DNA of 64,000 nucleotides from Streptomyces angustmyceticus (GCF_019933235.1 NZ_CP082945.1:5679501-5743500), one strand, 5' to 3'. Positions 25,860 through 39,245 are shown, counted from the first letter of the stretch. Notes: generated by a model not told the origin, from the letters alone. Translations and numbers: made by a program.

Positions 25860-26343
25860 GTGCTCGCTCGCCTGCGCTCTCTTTGGACGACAACATGGTT
25901 CAACCCGCCACGGGGGCGGGCCACGGCCCGCCATGGACCGGCGGGCAAAGGTCGACCATAGGGGCAGACCGGATCATCACGGACAGTGCGCGGACGACCG
26001 CGCAGGTGGCCGTATACCCGCTCCTTGCTGGGTAAACGCCCTGTCGGGAAGCAATCGGCGGCGCTTATGTCTGTGATCCATATCGCGGTGATCCGCTGCA
26101 ACCCTCGCCGGATTGTGGGGTGCGTCACGGACGAGGCGGGTGGCCGGCCGCCGGGGAGGAGGCGTCCGGGGCCGGCGGCGGGAGCGCGCCGCTCGGGGCA
26201 CGAGTCCGGCGCGTACGGACACGAGAACGGCGCGGCGGCACACTGCTGCCCGCCGCGCCGAGGTGGATCGTCGCGTTCTCTCAAGGATCGGCCATCACCG
26301 CCGGCCCCGCCACTCGGGCGGGGCCCGGCGGCCGGGCGCCGGC
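25860..26343. other. non-coding stretch with hairpins
   Basis: No convincing gene. The part near 25935-26110 is less GC-rich than its surroundings and may hold the promoter of the ProP-type gene. A 10-base stem (26229-26238 with 26250-26259) and the larger hairpin at 26299-26330 lie near the downstream end of the CU044_5270-type gene. Confidence 0.5.
26299..26330 (-). terminator. terminator-like hairpin of the sigma operon
   Basis: GC-only near-perfect stem (arms 26299-26311 and about 26317-26330, one bulge) just beyond the stop codon at 26344, at the end of the sigma-factor operon. Confidence 0.5.
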
Positions 26344-27372
26344 TCATGGCATCCACGCCTCGTACGACATGACCTCCCCCGCCTTGACCTTGGAGTCCGG
26401 GTCGTCCCTGGTGAAGGTGATCTCCAGCCCGAGGAGGTCGCCGGTGCGCGGATCGAGGATCACCATCTGGCGGGTGGCGTCCGCGGCGCCGTCGCGACCG
26501 TCGTACACATAGGCCAGCCCGCGCCGGCCCAGCCGGTCGGTGACCGCGCCCGCCTGCCGGAGCCCGCCCGCGTCGGCCAGCACCCGGACGACGGCGGCCG
26601 TCTCCCGCGGCCCCGGGGTCCACTCCCGGCGGAAGGAGGAGAGCGCCGAGAGGAGCTCGGGAGTGGTGTGCAGGCCGCCGGCCCCGCCGTACAGCCACGA
26701 CAGCTGGTCCCGCAGGCCCGCGGCGTCCGTCGCCGGCCGGGTGCGCGAGGCGAGGCCGCTGTGCTGGGCCTCCGAGCCCGCGGGGTAGGTCTTGCGATGC
26801 AGCACCTTGCCGTCGCTCACGGTCCGCCACCGGCCGTCGGCCTCGTGGATCACCGGGCGGCCCGGATGCCGCGGGTCGGTGGCCACCACCAGCTCCGAGC
26901 CGCTGCCGTCGGCGTGCCAGCGGGTGATGCTCTCCTCGGGCACGGTCACGGGCGGATCGGCGTCGGGCCCCGACTCCATGCTCATGTACCAGCTCTGCAG
27001 ATGACTGCCCCGGCGCGGCCCGTCCCCGGCGCCGGCCGTCCGCGCCCTGGCCTCCGCCCTGCGGGCGAGGACGTCCAGCGGGACGGACGGGGCGTCGGCG
27101 TGCAGGGCGAGGGCGACGGGCGCGGCGACGGCGGGGCTGCTGCCGGCACCGGAGAAGGTCAGCGCCACGGCGGCGACGGCGGCCGCCGATACGGCGGTCA
27201 GGCCCATCACCAGGCGGCGGCGCACGGGACGGGGGCGGCCGCGCGGCGCGGGGCCGGCGGTCAGGGCCCGCAGACCGGCCTCGGCCCGCGCGGTCAGCGG
27301 GCGGTCGCGCCAGGGTCCCTCACCGGCGGAGACGGGGTCGGCCTGCCGCAGCAGCTCCAGTTCCTCAGACAT
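26344..27372 (-). CDS. CU044_5270-family membrane protein (sigma-linked)
   Basis: Protein of 342 aa. The N-terminal segment ([20 protein letters not shown]) is cytoplasmic and typical of CU044_5270-family proteins, which are encoded beside ECF sigma factors and are candidate anti-sigma or accessory factors. One membrane helix lies near residue 60 ([19 protein letters not shown]). The outer domain of about 270 residues has blocks [19 protein letters not shown] and [13 protein letters not shown], resembling lipoprotein-like sensor domains. ATG 27372 follows GGGAGG and overlaps the sigma gene by 8 bases, so the two are coupled. Confidence 0.8.
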   Translation of the reverse strand: MSEELELLRQADPVSAGEGPWRDRPLTARAEAGLRALTAGPAPRGRPRPVRRRLVMGLTAVSAAAVAAVALTFSGAGSSPAVAAPVALALHADAPSVPLDVLARRAEARARTAGAGDGPRRGSHLQSWYMSMESGPDADPPVTVPEESITRWHADGSGSELVVATDPRHPGRPVIHEADGRWRTVSDGKVLHRKTYPAGSEAQHSGLASRTRPATDAAGLRDQLSWLYGGAGGLHTTPELLSALSSFRREWTPGPRETAAVVRVLADAGGLRQAGAVTDRLGRRGLAYVYDGRDGAADATRQMVILDPRTGDLLGLEITFTRDDPDSKVKAGEVMSYEAWMP

Positions 27373-28015
27373 GGCGGCGGCCTCCCGCTCGGGTCGGTAC
27401 GGGGTGGGGGGAGAGCCGGGTGGGTCCGGGGGAGGGGGCACGCGGCGGCGGTGCGTCGGACCGCGGCGGAGGCGACTCGGACCGCGGCGGCGCCTCGGGC
27501 CGGGTGGTGCCCTTCTGCCGCATCCGCTCGATCTGCGTACGGAGCCGCCCGCGCGCCCGGTGCAGCCGCATGGCCGCCGCGCTGCGGCCGCACCCGAGGG
27601 CCACCGCCAGCTCGTCGATGCCCAGTTCCTCCCAGGCCGTCAGGCGCAGCACCTCCTGGTCGGCCGGGGAGAGCCGGGCCAGCGCCTCGTGCACCCAGGA
27701 GCCGGGCCGCTCGGCGTCCGGGCTCTGCACGGTCAGGTCGCGCCGCGCCGCCTCGTGGTTGCCGAGCCGGTGCAGCAGCCGCCGGTAGCGGCCCAGCCCC
27801 CGCACCGTGTTGGCCAGACAGTTGCGGGCCACCCCGTACAGCCAGGGCAGCGGCGTCTCGGGAAGTTCGGCGCGCCGTCTCCAGGCTGTGGAGAAGACCT
27901 CCGCCACCACTTCCTCGACCTCGTGTGCCTGCCCGTCCAGCCGTCGCGCCACAAAGCGGCTGACCGCCCAGTAGTGCGCGCGATAGGCCTCGGCGAAGGC
28001 GTCGTCCGTGCTCAT
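27365..28015 (-). CDS. ECF-type RNA polymerase sigma factor
   Basis: Protein of 216 aa. Region 2 spans about residues 5-75 ([49 protein letters not shown]) and region 4 about residues 110-165 ([48 protein letters not shown]). The C-terminal 45 residues are a Pro/Ser/Arg-rich tail. Start ATG 28015 is preferred over the longer open frame. It is the first gene of the operon with the CU044_5270-family gene, and diverges from ctaD. A CACCCC-GGGGTG-type dyad at about 28050-28068 lies between the divergent starts. Confidence 0.88.
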   Translation of the reverse strand: MSTDDAFAEAYRAHYWAVSRFVARRLDGQAHEVEEVVAEVFSTAWRRRAELPETPLPWLYGVARNCLANTVRGLGRYRRLLHRLGNHEAARRDLTVQSPDAERPGSWVHEALARLSPADQEVLRLTAWEELGIDELAVALGCGRSAAAMRLHRARGRLRTQIERMRQKGTTRPEAPPRSESPPPRSDAPPPRAPSPGPTRLSPHPVPTRAGGRRHV

Positions 28016-28141
28016 GAACCCTTGGTGTCCGGCAGGACGCCGATCTTCACACCCCGGTGGGGTGAGTCTTCCCACCGGCCGCCGGGGCCGCCGTCGCGCC
28101 CCGGGTGTGACGTGCGCGGCGGCGGCGGACACCTACGGGGC

Positions 28142-29788
28142 ATGAGATCCCCCGTGAAGTGGCTGACGACCACCGACCACAAGACGATCGGCACGCTCTA
28201 CCTGGTCACCGCGTTCGCGTTCTTCTGCGTCGGCGGGGTGATGGCGCTGCTGATGCGCGCCGAACTGGCCCGCCCCGGCCACCAGATCATGTCGAACGAG
28301 CAGTTCAACCAGGCGTTCACGATGCACGGCACGATCATGCTGCTGATGTTCGCGACGCCGCTGTTCGCCGGTTTCGCCAACTGGATCATGCCGCTGCAGA
28401 TCGGCGCGCCGGATGTCGCCTTTCCCCGCCTGAACATGCTCGCCTACTGGCTCTACCTCTTCGGTTCGCTGATCGCCGTGGGGGGATTTCTGACGCCCCA
28501 AGGAGCCGCGGATTTCGGGTGGTTCGCGTATGCGCCGCTCTCCGATTCCGTTCATTCCCCCGGTATCGGCGCGGACATGTGGATCATGGGTCTGGCCTTC
28601 TCCGGTTTCGGTACGATCCTGGGTTCGGTCAACTTCATCACGACGGTCATCTGCATGCGGGCGCCCGGCATGACGATGTTCCGGATGCCGATTTTCACGT
28701 GGAACGTGCTGCTGACCGGTGTGCTGGTGCTGCTGGCGTTCCCGGTGCTGGCGGCGGCGCTGTTCGCGCTGGAGGCGGACCGTGAGTTCGGGGCGCGTGT
28801 CTTCGACGCGGCCAATGGCGGGGCGTTGCTGTGGCAGCACCTGTTCTGGTTCTTCGGGCATCCCGAGGTGTACATCATCGCGTTGCCGTTCTTCGGGATC
28901 ATTTCCGAGGTCATTCCGGTGTTCTCGCGGAAGCCGATGTTCGGTTACATCGGTCTGATCGCGGCGACGATTTCGATCGCGGGTCTGTCGGTCACGGTGT
29001 GGGCGCACCACATGTATGTGACGGGCGGTGTGCTGTTGCCGTTCTTCTCGTTCATGACGTTCCTGATCGCGGTGCCGACCGGTGTGAAGTTCTTCAACTG
29101 GATCGGCACGATGTGGAAGGGCTCGCTGTCCTTCGAGACGCCGATGCTGTGGACGATCGGGTTCCTGATCACCTTCACGTTCGGTGGTCTGACCGGTGTG
29201 ATCCTGGCGTCGCCGCCGATGGACTTCCACGTGTCGGACTCGTACTTCGTGGTGGCGCACTTCCACTACGTGGTGTTCGGTACGGTCGTGTTCGCGATGT
29301 TCGCGGGCTTCCACTTCTGGTGGCCGAAGTTCACCGGCAAGATGCTGGACGAGCGGCTCGGCAAGATCACGTTCTGGACGCTGTTCGTGGGCTTCCACGG
29401 CACCTTCCTCGTCCAGCACTGGCTCGGCGCCCAGGGCATGATCCGCCGTATCCCCGACTATCTCGCCGCCGACGGATTCACCGCGCTGAACACCGTCTCC
29501 ACCCTTTTCTCCTTCCTCCTCGGACTCTCCCTGCTGCCGTTCTTCTACAACATCTGGAAGACGGCGAAGTACGGCGAGAAGGTCGAGGCCGACGACCCGT
29601 GGGGCTACGGCCGCTCGCTGGAGTGGGCGACGTCCTGCCCGCCGCCGCGGCACAACTTCCGCACCCTGCCGCGCATTCGCTCCGAATCCCCGGCATTCGA
29701 CCTGCACCACCCGGAGATCGCCCAGGACGCCGGTGCCCTCGCGGACACCGGAAAAGCGCCCGCGGCCGGAATCGGGGCACGGATATGA
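28142..29788 (+). CDS. ctaD: cytochrome c oxidase subunit I (aa3-type)
   Basis: Membrane catalytic subunit of 548 aa with 12 helices; reduces O2 to water and pumps protons. Ligands visible: low-spin heme a His in [10 protein letters not shown]; CuB His and the cross-linked Tyr in [11 protein letters not shown]; the CuB His pair in VWAHHMY; heme a3 and heme a His in [11 protein letters not shown]. No ctaC, ctaE or ctaF is present, so this is a stand-alone paralogue rather than the main oxidase operon. Codon choice is mosaic: about 28660-29390 prefers GCG, GTG, GGT and TTG, while the two ends use C-ending codons. It overlaps the next gene by ATGA. Confidence 0.93.
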   Translation: MRSPVKWLTTTDHKTIGTLYLVTAFAFFCVGGVMALLMRAELARPGHQIMSNEQFNQAFTMHGTIMLLMFATPLFAGFANWIMPLQIGAPDVAFPRLNMLAYWLYLFGSLIAVGGFLTPQGAADFGWFAYAPLSDSVHSPGIGADMWIMGLAFSGFGTILGSVNFITTVICMRAPGMTMFRMPIFTWNVLLTGVLVLLAFPVLAAALFALEADREFGARVFDAANGGALLWQHLFWFFGHPEVYIIALPFFGIISEVIPVFSRKPMFGYIGLIAATISIAGLSVTVWAHHMYVTGGVLLPFFSFMTFLIAVPTGVKFFNWIGTMWKGSLSFETPMLWTIGFLITFTFGGLTGVILASPPMDFHVSDSYFVVAHFHYVVFGTVVFAMFAGFHFWWPKFTGKMLDERLGKITFWTLFVGFHGTFLVQHWLGAQGMIRRIPDYLAADGFTALNTVSTLFSFLLGLSLLPFFYNIWKTAKYGEKVEADDPWGYGRSLEWATSCPPPRHNFRTLPRIRSESPAFDLHHPEIAQDAGALADTGKAPAAGIGARI

Positions 29789-30156
29789 ACGAGGGCACAC
29801 GACGGTGTGAGGAAATGCCGCTCGACCGGGAACGGGCCGTCAACGAGATCGAGGGATTCCTGCTCTGGGAGGCGGAGAAGGACCGGGCGCGCAGCCGTGC
29901 GCGGGCCTTCTGCGACGGCCTGCCCTGGCTCACCGATGCGCAGCGGTGGGAGGTGGAACGGCGCTACTGCCAGGACCGGCGCGACACCTCCCGGGCGTAC
30001 CTGGAGCGCATCGCGGTCCGCAGCGCCGCCCTGCGGACCGAATACGAAGGCGTCTACCGGGCCCTGCGGCGACGGCTGCTCACCGCTGTCCTGAGCGGCA
30101 CGGTGGCGGTGGCGGCGCTGCTCACCGTGGCGGCCGTCGGTCTGGCAGGGCGCTGA
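29785..30156 (+). CDS. ctaD-coupled small membrane protein of unknown function
   Basis: Protein of 123 aa starting at an ATG that overlaps the ctaD stop (ATGA, 29785-29788), so translation is coupled. The first 90 residues are charged and helical ([52 protein letters not shown]), followed by one C-terminal membrane helix ([25 protein letters not shown]). Tail-anchored topology suggests it contacts the oxidase from the cytoplasmic side. I do not recognise a family. Confidence 0.75.
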   Translation: MNEGTRRCEEMPLDRERAVNEIEGFLLWEAEKDRARSRARAFCDGLPWLTDAQRWEVERRYCQDRRDTSRAYLERIAVRSAALRTEYEGVYRALRRRLLTAVLSGTVAVAALLTVAAVGLAGR

Positions 30157-30187
30157 GCGGACGGCGGCCCGCCCGGTGCGGGACGGT

Positions 30188-30215
30188 CGACCGGCCGGCC
30201 GCCGCCGGCCGGTCG
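30188..30215. terminator. bidirectional terminator hairpin
   Basis: Perfect 12-base stem (30188-30199 with 30204-30215) around a CGCC loop, between the convergent ctaD operon and secreted-protein gene. Confidence 0.7.
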
Positions 30216-30221
30216 GCCGGG

Positions 30222-32076
<1,855 letters not shown>

Positions 32077-32275
32077 CGTGGTGTGTCCCCTTCGAAGAGC
32101 GGTGGAGCGCACTGTCGAAACACGTGGGGGAGTGCGGGTGCGCGTGGAGCGCGTGGTGCAAGAGACGCGCGGGGAGCCGGCGGGTGCCTCCGTGGGGGAG
32201 CACGTGCGGCTCGGGGGTGCGCGGTGCCGGACGGTGCGCGAAAATGCCGAACTGCCAAGTGTTACCGGCGAGTTG

Positions 32276-32304
32276 AATGTAAGTCTGCCCGTGACGACTG
32301 GCAA
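32276..32304 (-). promoter_or_regulatory. sigma-70-type promoter for the DUF6230 operon
   Basis: On the minus strand, TTGCCA (32299-32304) and TACATT (32276-32281) are separated by 17 bases, a good match to an HrdB-type promoter. Transcription would begin near 32269 and give a leader of about 190 bases. The rest of the 32077-32378 gap shows no gene. Confidence 0.5.
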
Positions 32305-32378
32305 GGTTGACGGCGGAACCGTTTTCGGACATACCGCTGGTCCGGCTTCCGCCGGGGCCGGGTCGGGCGCCGCCCCCG

Positions 32379-33611
32379 TCATCCGTAGCGGACCTGCAGC
32401 TCCTTGACGCCGTTGAGCCAGGCCGAGCGGAGCCGGCGCGGGTCGCCCGCCAGGGTGATGCCGGGCATGGCGTCCGCGAGCGCGTTGAAGATCAGGTCGA
32501 TCTCCAGGACCGCGAGCGACTTGCCGAGGCAGAAGTGCGGTCCGCCGCCGCCGAACCCCAGGTGGGGGTTGGGGTCGCGGGTGATGTCGAAGACCTCGGG
32601 GCGGTCGAAGACCTCCGGGTCGTGGTTGGCGGAGGAGTAGAAGATCCCCACCCGCTGCCCCTTTTTGATCTCCGCCCCGCCCAGCTCGGTGTCCCGGGTG
32701 GCGGTGCGCTGGAAGGAGACCACCGGGGTCGCCCACCGCACGATCTCCTCGGCCGCCGTCCGGGGGCGCTCGCGCTTGTAGAGCTCCCACTGGTCGGGGT
32801 GGGTGAGGAAGGCGTGCATCCCGTGGGTGATGGCGTTGCGCGTGGTCTCGTTGCCGGCCACCGCCAGCAGCAGGACGAAGAAGCCGAACTCGTCGGAGCC
32901 GAGGTTGCCCTCGTGCTCCGCCGCCACCAGCCGGCTGACGATGTCGTCGGCCGGGCACTCCTTGCGGGCCGCGGCGAGGTTCATCGCGTACGAGATCAGT
33001 TCCATGGCCGCGTTGCTGCCGACCTCTTCGGTGATGGCCAGTTCGGGGTCGTCGTAGGCGACCATCTTGTTCGACCAGTCGAAGATCCGGGCCCGGTCGT
33101 CCTGGGGGATGCCGATGAGTTCCGCGATGGCCTGCAGAGGGAGTTCGCAGGCGATGTCGGTGACGAAGTCCCCGGACTCCTTGCGGCGCGCCTCGGCGAC
33201 GATGTGCGCCGCCCGGTCGCGCAGTGCGCCCTCCAGCGCGCGGATGGCGCGCGGGGTGAAGCCGCGCTGCACGATCTGGCGGACCCGGGTGTGCTCGGGC
33301 GGGTCCATGTTCAGCATGATCAGCTTCTGGACGTCGATCTGTTCGCGGGTCATGGACGCCTGGAAGCGGATGATCGAGGTGTTGAGGTTCGCGGAGAAGA
33401 TCTCCGGCTTGGTGGACACCTCCTTGACGTCCCGGTGGCGGGTGACGACCCAGTAGCCGTCGTCGCCGAAGCCGGCGATGCCGTGCGGCTGCGCGTTCCA
33501 CCACACGGGTGCGGTCTGCCGCAGCCGCGCGAACTCGGGGAGCGGAACGCGGGACTGGTAGACGTCGGGGTCGGTGAAGTCGAACCCTTCGGGCAACGCG
33601 GGGCATGGCAT
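32379..33611 (-). CDS. cyp125: cytochrome P450 CYP125 (sterol C26/C27 monooxygenase)
   Basis: Heme monooxygenase of 410 aa. CYP125 hydroxylates and oxidises the terminal side-chain carbon of cholesterol and cholestenone. P450 landmarks: I-helix LAVAGNETTRNAITHG, K-helix EEIVRW, heme-binding FGGGGPHFCLGKSLA (Cys thiolate). The N-terminus PCPALPEGFDFTDPD and the blocks MLNMDPPEHTRVR and SCELPLQ-like CELPLQAIAEL are characteristic of CYP125. Start ATG 33611 has CAGGAGT 5 bases upstream. It diverges from the thiolase gene, and a KstR-like site lies at 33674-33687. Electrons could come from the ferredoxin at 45699. Confidence 0.92.
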   Translation of the reverse strand: MPCPALPEGFDFTDPDVYQSRVPLPEFARLRQTAPVWWNAQPHGIAGFGDDGYWVVTRHRDVKEVSTKPEIFSANLNTSIIRFQASMTREQIDVQKLIMLNMDPPEHTRVRQIVQRGFTPRAIRALEGALRDRAAHIVAEARRKESGDFVTDIACELPLQAIAELIGIPQDDRARIFDWSNKMVAYDDPELAITEEVGSNAAMELISYAMNLAAARKECPADDIVSRLVAAEHEGNLGSDEFGFFVLLLAVAGNETTRNAITHGMHAFLTHPDQWELYKRERPRTAAEEIVRWATPVVSFQRTATRDTELGGAEIKKGQRVGIFYSSANHDPEVFDRPEVFDITRDPNPHLGFGGGGPHFCLGKSLAVLEIDLIFNALADAMPGITLAGDPRRLRSAWLNGVKELQVRYG

Positions 33612-33673
33612 CGGTGACTCCTGGGTCCATCCGGATGTCTGACGGTTCATCAGGTATGGGTCGCGGTGAAGGT

Positions 33674-33687
33674 AGTAACGAGTTCTA
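33674..33687 (-). promoter_or_regulatory. KstR-like site upstream of CYP125
   Basis: AGTAACGAGTTCTA, seven of eight fixed positions of TnnAACnnGTTnnA (first base differs), 63 bases before the P450 start. Confidence 0.6.
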
Positions 33688-33778
33688 CAAGTGGCAAGGG
33701 GCGGGGCGCGTCCCTTTACGGACAAGGGTGTTGCATGCCCCTTGCGCCCCGGGGGGCGGCTCATAAGACTGTTTCCAT

Positions 33779-35049
<1,271 letters not shown>

Positions 35050-35195
35050 CGGGGGGCGGCGGCGTCCGGGGCCGCCGCCGGGCCGGGCGGGCACGGGGCC
35101 GCGGGGGGCCTCCGTCCCGACCTGGGGAAAACCCCCACCGGGCCGGGCGGGAAACCGCATTCCGCGAGGCCCGCGCGCTCCGTAGCGTCGGCGGC

Positions 35196-36589
35196 ATGAC
35201 GAAGAGCACCTCACCGCACCAGCATCCACCGTCTCCCGTGTCCGGTACGCCGTTATCCGAGTCCGGCACGCCGGACGAGACCGGGAGAGCCCGCGCACGA
35301 CGACGCGCGCCGCGGGCACTGGCCGCGGGGGCCGCTCTCGTGCTGGCCGCGCTCACGGCGGCCCCGGCCGCGCTCGCGGCACCGCCGCACAGGACCACGG
35401 GCGCCGCGCACCGCGCGCAGGACGCCGCCACCGGTGCCCGGACGGCCCCCGGCCCCGCACGGAGCACCGGCCACCGGCGCGGCACGCTGCTGTCCGTCAC
35501 CCCCCTCGGCCGGCAGAACCGCGCCGAGGTCGCCGCCGAGGCGCGGAAACAGGGCCTGGCGGCCGGCACCGCCCGGCACGGCGTCGCCGCGTACCGCCTG
35601 ATCTACCGCACCCGCACCCCCGACGGCCGCCCCACCACCGCCTCCGGCCTGCTCGCGCTCCCCGTCGGCACGGGCCACCGCCCGCTGCCGCCCGTCGTCC
35701 ACAGCCACGGCACCCTCGCCCGCCGCGGCGACGCACCGTCGGTGGCGAAAGGCCCCGACCGCGCGGTGTCGGTGCTGTACGCCTCGGCCGGCCGCGCCGC
35801 CCTCGCCCCCGACTACCTCGGTCTCGGGGCCGGCCCCGGGCGCCACCCCTACATGGACGCCCGGTCCGGCGCCTCGGCCTCCCTCGACCTGCTCCGGGCC
35901 GCACGCTCCGCCGCCCCGGGCTCGGCGCCACCCTCGGCCGCACCGTGTCCCTGACCGGCTTCTCGCAGGGCGGGCAGGTCACCATGGAACTGGGCCGTGC
36001 GCTCGCCCGCGGCGCCGATCCCCGGTTCCGGGCCGGACTGCTCGCGCCGGTCGGCGGGCCCTACGACCTCGAAGGGAGCGAACTGCCCGGCATGTTCGAC
36101 GGTCGTGTCGACCCCAGGGCCGCCGTCTACTACCTCTCCTACTTCCTCACCGCCCAGAACCGCCTGCACCCCCTCTACCGCGATCCGGGCGAGGTGTTCC
36201 GCGCCCCGTACGCCCACCGCGTCGAGGACCTCTTCGACGGCGGCCACTCGGAGAAGGAGATCATCGAAAAGCTCCCCGGCCGCATCGAGGACCTGCTGAC
36301 GCGGACCTGGTACGAGAAGCTCCGGCACCCCTCCGGCGCCCTGCTCGACGTCCTCCGCGCCAACGACCGCACCTGCGACGGGAAGCCGGGCCGGGGCGCG
36401 CGGACCACCCTCTACACCGCCGCCGGCGACCGCGACGTACCGATGGCCAACGCCCGGGGCTGCGCGACGGAACTGGCCCGCCGCGGCGCCCGGGTCACGG
36501 TCGTCGACCAGGGCGCCGACGCCTCCCACGGCGTCTCGTTCCTGCGCTCGGAGCCGTCCATCGCCCGCGCCCTGCCCGTCGCCCGCTGA
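35196..36589 (+). pseudogene. secreted alpha/beta hydrolase (lipase-like), frameshifted
   Basis: Two abutting open frames make one protein of about 460 aa. The first (ATG 35196 to stop 35954) has an N-terminal signal (ALAAGAALVLAALTAAPAALAAPP), the oxyanion motif HSHGTL and YLGLGAGPGRHPYMDA. The second frame continues with GLGATLGRTVSLTGFSQGGQVTMELG, the Ser nucleophile elbow, an Asp candidate in AAGDRD and His in GADASHGVS. The shift lies near 35914-35920 in a CCCCGGG run and is repaired by one extra base, so it is either a real inactivating deletion or a sequencing error. The intact protein would be an extracellular lipase or esterase. Confidence 0.8.
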
Positions 36590-36675
36590 CACCGCCCGGG
36601 ACGGTGCCGGGCCCCGCCGGCGGTGCTCCCCCGGGGAGCCGCACCGCACCGGTCACGTGCGGCGGCCCCCGGGGG

Positions 36676-37557
36676 TCACGGGCCGGCGGACCCCCGGGGC
36701 GGATCGGCGCGGAAGGCGACGGGGGCGTCGAAGGCCGCCCGGCGGGTGGCGCGGCGCAGGGCCTTGAGGACGGTGCCGCCCAGGGTGCAGGTCAGCAGGA
36801 CGGTGACCACGGCCCGGGGGACGTCCCAGCCGAGGGAGGTGGCGAGGCAGTAGGCCAGGTAGCGGGCGAGGTTCTGCGCGAGCGGGTCCCCGGGGACGAA
36901 GGAGACCGCCGAGGCCATGCCGCCGATGTAGGGCCAGCCCTGAAGGTTCATGACCAGGCCGTAGAGGACGGCCGCGACGGCTCCGTAGGCGGCGAGCAGG
37001 GCCAGTTCACGGCGGCCGCGCAGCCGGTCGGGCCCCGGCAGCAGGCCGGCGCCCATCGCCACCCAGCCCATCGACAGCATCTGGAACGGCAGCCACGGGC
37101 CGACCCCGCCGGTCAGCAGCGCCGACGCGAACATCGCCACGGACCCCAGCACGAACCCGAATCCGGGCCCGAGCACCCGCCCCGACAGCACCATCAGGAA
37201 GAACATCGGCTCGATGCCGGCCGTCCCCGCTCCCAGCGGGCGCATCGCGGCCCCGGCCGCGGCCAGCACGCCGAGCATGGCGATGGCCTTCGCGTCCAGG
37301 CCGGTGTCGGCGATGGTCGCCACGACCACGGCGAGCAGCATCGGCAGCAGCGCGGTGAACAGCCAGGGCGCGTCCCGGGAATGGGCGAGCCCGGAGGCGG
37401 AGTCGGCGAGGAGCGGCCACCCGAAGGCCATCACGCCGACGGCCGAGACGAGCACCAGCGCGGCGACGGAGCGGGGGCCGAGCCGCACGGCACGGGTCCG
37501 GCGGCCGGGTCCGGCGGCCGGCCGCCCGCCCTCCGGGGGGTGGGGGGCCGCGCTCAT
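36676..37557 (-). CDS. ECF transporter S component (predicted corrinoid-specific)
   Basis: Membrane protein of 293 aa with six or seven helices, last gene of the riboswitch operon. It resembles the substrate-specific subunits of energy-coupling-factor importers: a basic cytoplasmic N-terminus, VAALVLVSAVGVMAFGWPLL, FFLMVLSGRVLGPGFGFVLG, WLPFQMLSMGWVAMGAGLLP. Sequence alone does not name the vitamin; the cobalamin riboswitch at the head of the operon does. Its ATG overlaps the TGA of the ATPase gene (37554-37557). Confidence 0.82.
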   Translation of the reverse strand: MSAAPHPPEGGRPAAGPGRRTRAVRLGPRSVAALVLVSAVGVMAFGWPLLADSASGLAHSRDAPWLFTALLPMLLAVVVATIADTGLDAKAIAMLGVLAAAGAAMRPLGAGTAGIEPMFFLMVLSGRVLGPGFGFVLGSVAMFASALLTGGVGPWLPFQMLSMGWVAMGAGLLPGPDRLRGRRELALLAAYGAVAAVLYGLVMNLQGWPYIGGMASAVSFVPGDPLAQNLARYLAYCLATSLGWDVPRAVVTVLLTCTLGGTVLKALRRATRRAAFDAPVAFRADPPRGSAGP

Positions 37558-39245
37558 CCGGCGGCCTCCAGGACGTGCGCCACCTGCGGGACGGTCAGCC
37601 AGGGCAGCGGGGCGAGCACCTTGGTGACCTGCGGCGCGAACGAGGGGGAGGAGACGACGACCTGGCCGGTGGGACCGTCGGCGACGATCTCGCCGTCGGC
37701 GAGGATGACCACCCGGTGGGCCAGTTCGGCGGCGAGCTCCACGTCATGGGTGGCCAGGACGAGGGCGTGGCCCTCGGCGGCCAGCGCGCGCAGCACCTCG
37801 ACCAGACGGGCCTTCGCGGCGTAGTCCAGGCCGCGGGTGGGCTCGTCGAGGAGGAGCAGCGGGGGCCGGGCGGTCAGCACGACCGCCAGGGCCAGGGCGA
37901 GGCGCTGGCCCTCGGAGAGGTCACGGGGGTGGACGGAGTCGGGGACGTCGGGCAGCAGCCGGCCGACCAGGGCCCGGCAACTGCCGGCGGCGGCCCCCGC
38001 GTCCTGGTCCGCCGCGGTGCACTCGGCCGCGACGGTGTCCGCGTAGAGCAGGTCGCGCGGTTCCTGGGGGACCAGGCCGACGTGCCGCAGGAGGGCCCGG
38101 GGGCCGGTGCGGTGCGGGACGGCGCCGCCGACCCGCACCGTTCCGGAGGACGGGGTGTGCATCCCGACGAGGGTGCCCAGGAGGGTGGACTTCCCCGCGC
38201 CGTTGCGGCCCATCAGGGCCACCATCTCGCCGCCCCGCACGGTCAGATCCACCTGGTGCAGCGCCTCGGTCCGCCCCCGGCGCACACCGAGCCCGCGCAC
38301 GACCGCGGCGGCGTCGTCCGGGGAGCCCGCGGGTGCGGGCACCGGCAGCGCCGGTACGGTCCCGGCACCGGCACCGGCACCGGAGCCGGCGCCGGTGTCC
38401 GTGCCCGTCCCGGGCGACGGCGGGGTGACGCCCGCCAGCCGCTCGCGCAGGGGCGCGGCCTTGCGTCGCGCGTCGCGCACCGACAGCGGGAGCGGTGACC
38501 AGCGGGCGAGGCGGCCGAGGGCCACCACCGGGGGGTGGACCGGGGAGACGGCCATGACCTCGGCGGGGGCGCCGACGACCGGCGGTGCGCCGGGGGAGGG
38601 GAGCAGGATGACCTGGTCGGCGTACTGGACCACCCGCTCCAGGCGGTGTTCGGCCAGCAGCACCGTGGTGCCGAGGTCGTGGACGAGGCGCTGGAGGACG
38701 GAGAGGACCTCCTCGGCGGCAGCGGGATCGAGGGCCGACGTCGGCTCGTCGAGGACCAGGACCTTGGGGTGGGCGGTGAGGACCGAGCCGATCGCCACCC
38801 GCTGCATCTGGCCGCCCGAGAGGGTGGACAGGGCGCGGTCGCGCAGCTCGGCCAGGCCCAGCAGGTCCAGGGTCTCCTCGACCCGGCGCCGCATCACGTC
38901 GGGGGCGAGGCCGAGCGACTCCATGCCGTAGGCGAGTTCGTCCTCGACGGTGTCGGTGACGAAGTGCGCCCGCGGGTCCTGGCCCACGGTGCCCACGACA
39001 TCGGCGAGTTCGCGCGGCCGGTGGGTGCGGGTGTCGCGGCCGTCGACGGTGACCCGGCCGTGCAGGGTCCCGCCGGTGAAGTGCGGGACCAGGCCGCAGA
39101 CCGCGTTCAGGACGGTGGACTTGCCGACGCCGGACGGGCCGACCAGCAGGCACAGTTCGCCCTCGGGGACGGTCAGGTCGATGCCGTGGACGGTGGGCGC
39201 CGCGGCGTCGCCGTAGGTCACCGAGACCTGCTCGAACCGGATCAC
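37554..39245 (-). CDS. ECF transporter fused ATPase (EcfA-EcfA')
   Basis: Protein of 563 aa with two ABC ATPase domains. Domain 1 (about 1-230): Walker A GPSGVGKST, signature TLSGGQMQRVAIG, Walker B VLVLDEPTSALD. Domain 2 (about 300-545): Walker A GRNGAGKST, a variant signature DLSEGQRLALALA, Walker B LLLLDEPTRGLD. The linker between them is a Gly/Ala/Thr/Pro low-complexity stretch from short repeats. It energises the ECF importer with the T and S components. GTG 39245 has GAAGGAG 8 bases upstream and overlaps the T-component stop (GTGA, 39242-39245). The open frame beyond, to 40394, is antisense shadow. Confidence 0.9.
   Translation of the reverse strand: MIRFEQVSVTYGDAAAPTVHGIDLTVPEGELCLLVGPSGVGKSTVLNAVCGLVPHFTGGTLHGRVTVDGRDTRTHRPRELADVVGTVGQDPRAHFVTDTVEDELAYGMESLGLAPDVMRRRVEETLDLLGLAELRDRALSTLSGGQMQRVAIGSVLTAHPKVLVLDEPTSALDPAAAEEVLSVLQRLVHDLGTTVLLAEHRLERVVQYADQVILLPSPGAPPVVGAPAEVMAVSPVHPPVVALGRLARWSPLPLSVRDARRKAAPLRERLAGVTPPSPGTGTDTGAGSGAGAGAGTVPALPVPAPAGSPDDAAAVVRGLGVRRGRTEALHQVDLTVRGGEMVALMGRNGAGKSTLLGTLVGMHTPSSGTVRVGGAVPHRTGPRALLRHVGLVPQEPRDLLYADTVAAECTAADQDAGAAAGSCRALVGRLLPDVPDSVHPRDLSEGQRLALALAVVLTARPPLLLLDEPTRGLDYAAKARLVEVLRALAAEGHALVLATHDVELAAELAHRVVILADGEIVADGPTGQVVVSSPSFAPQVTKVLAPLPWLTVPQVAHVLEAAG

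Noticed and set aside
35914-35920. Programmed ribosomal frameshift
   Set aside because: No X-XXY-YYZ slippery heptamer, no stimulatory structure evident, and no family precedent.
35945-36589. Independent short hydrolase starting at SLTGFSQGG
   Set aside because: The start would fall at the nucleophile elbow, losing the oxyanion region, which is found in the preceding frame. A frameshift is the simpler reading.
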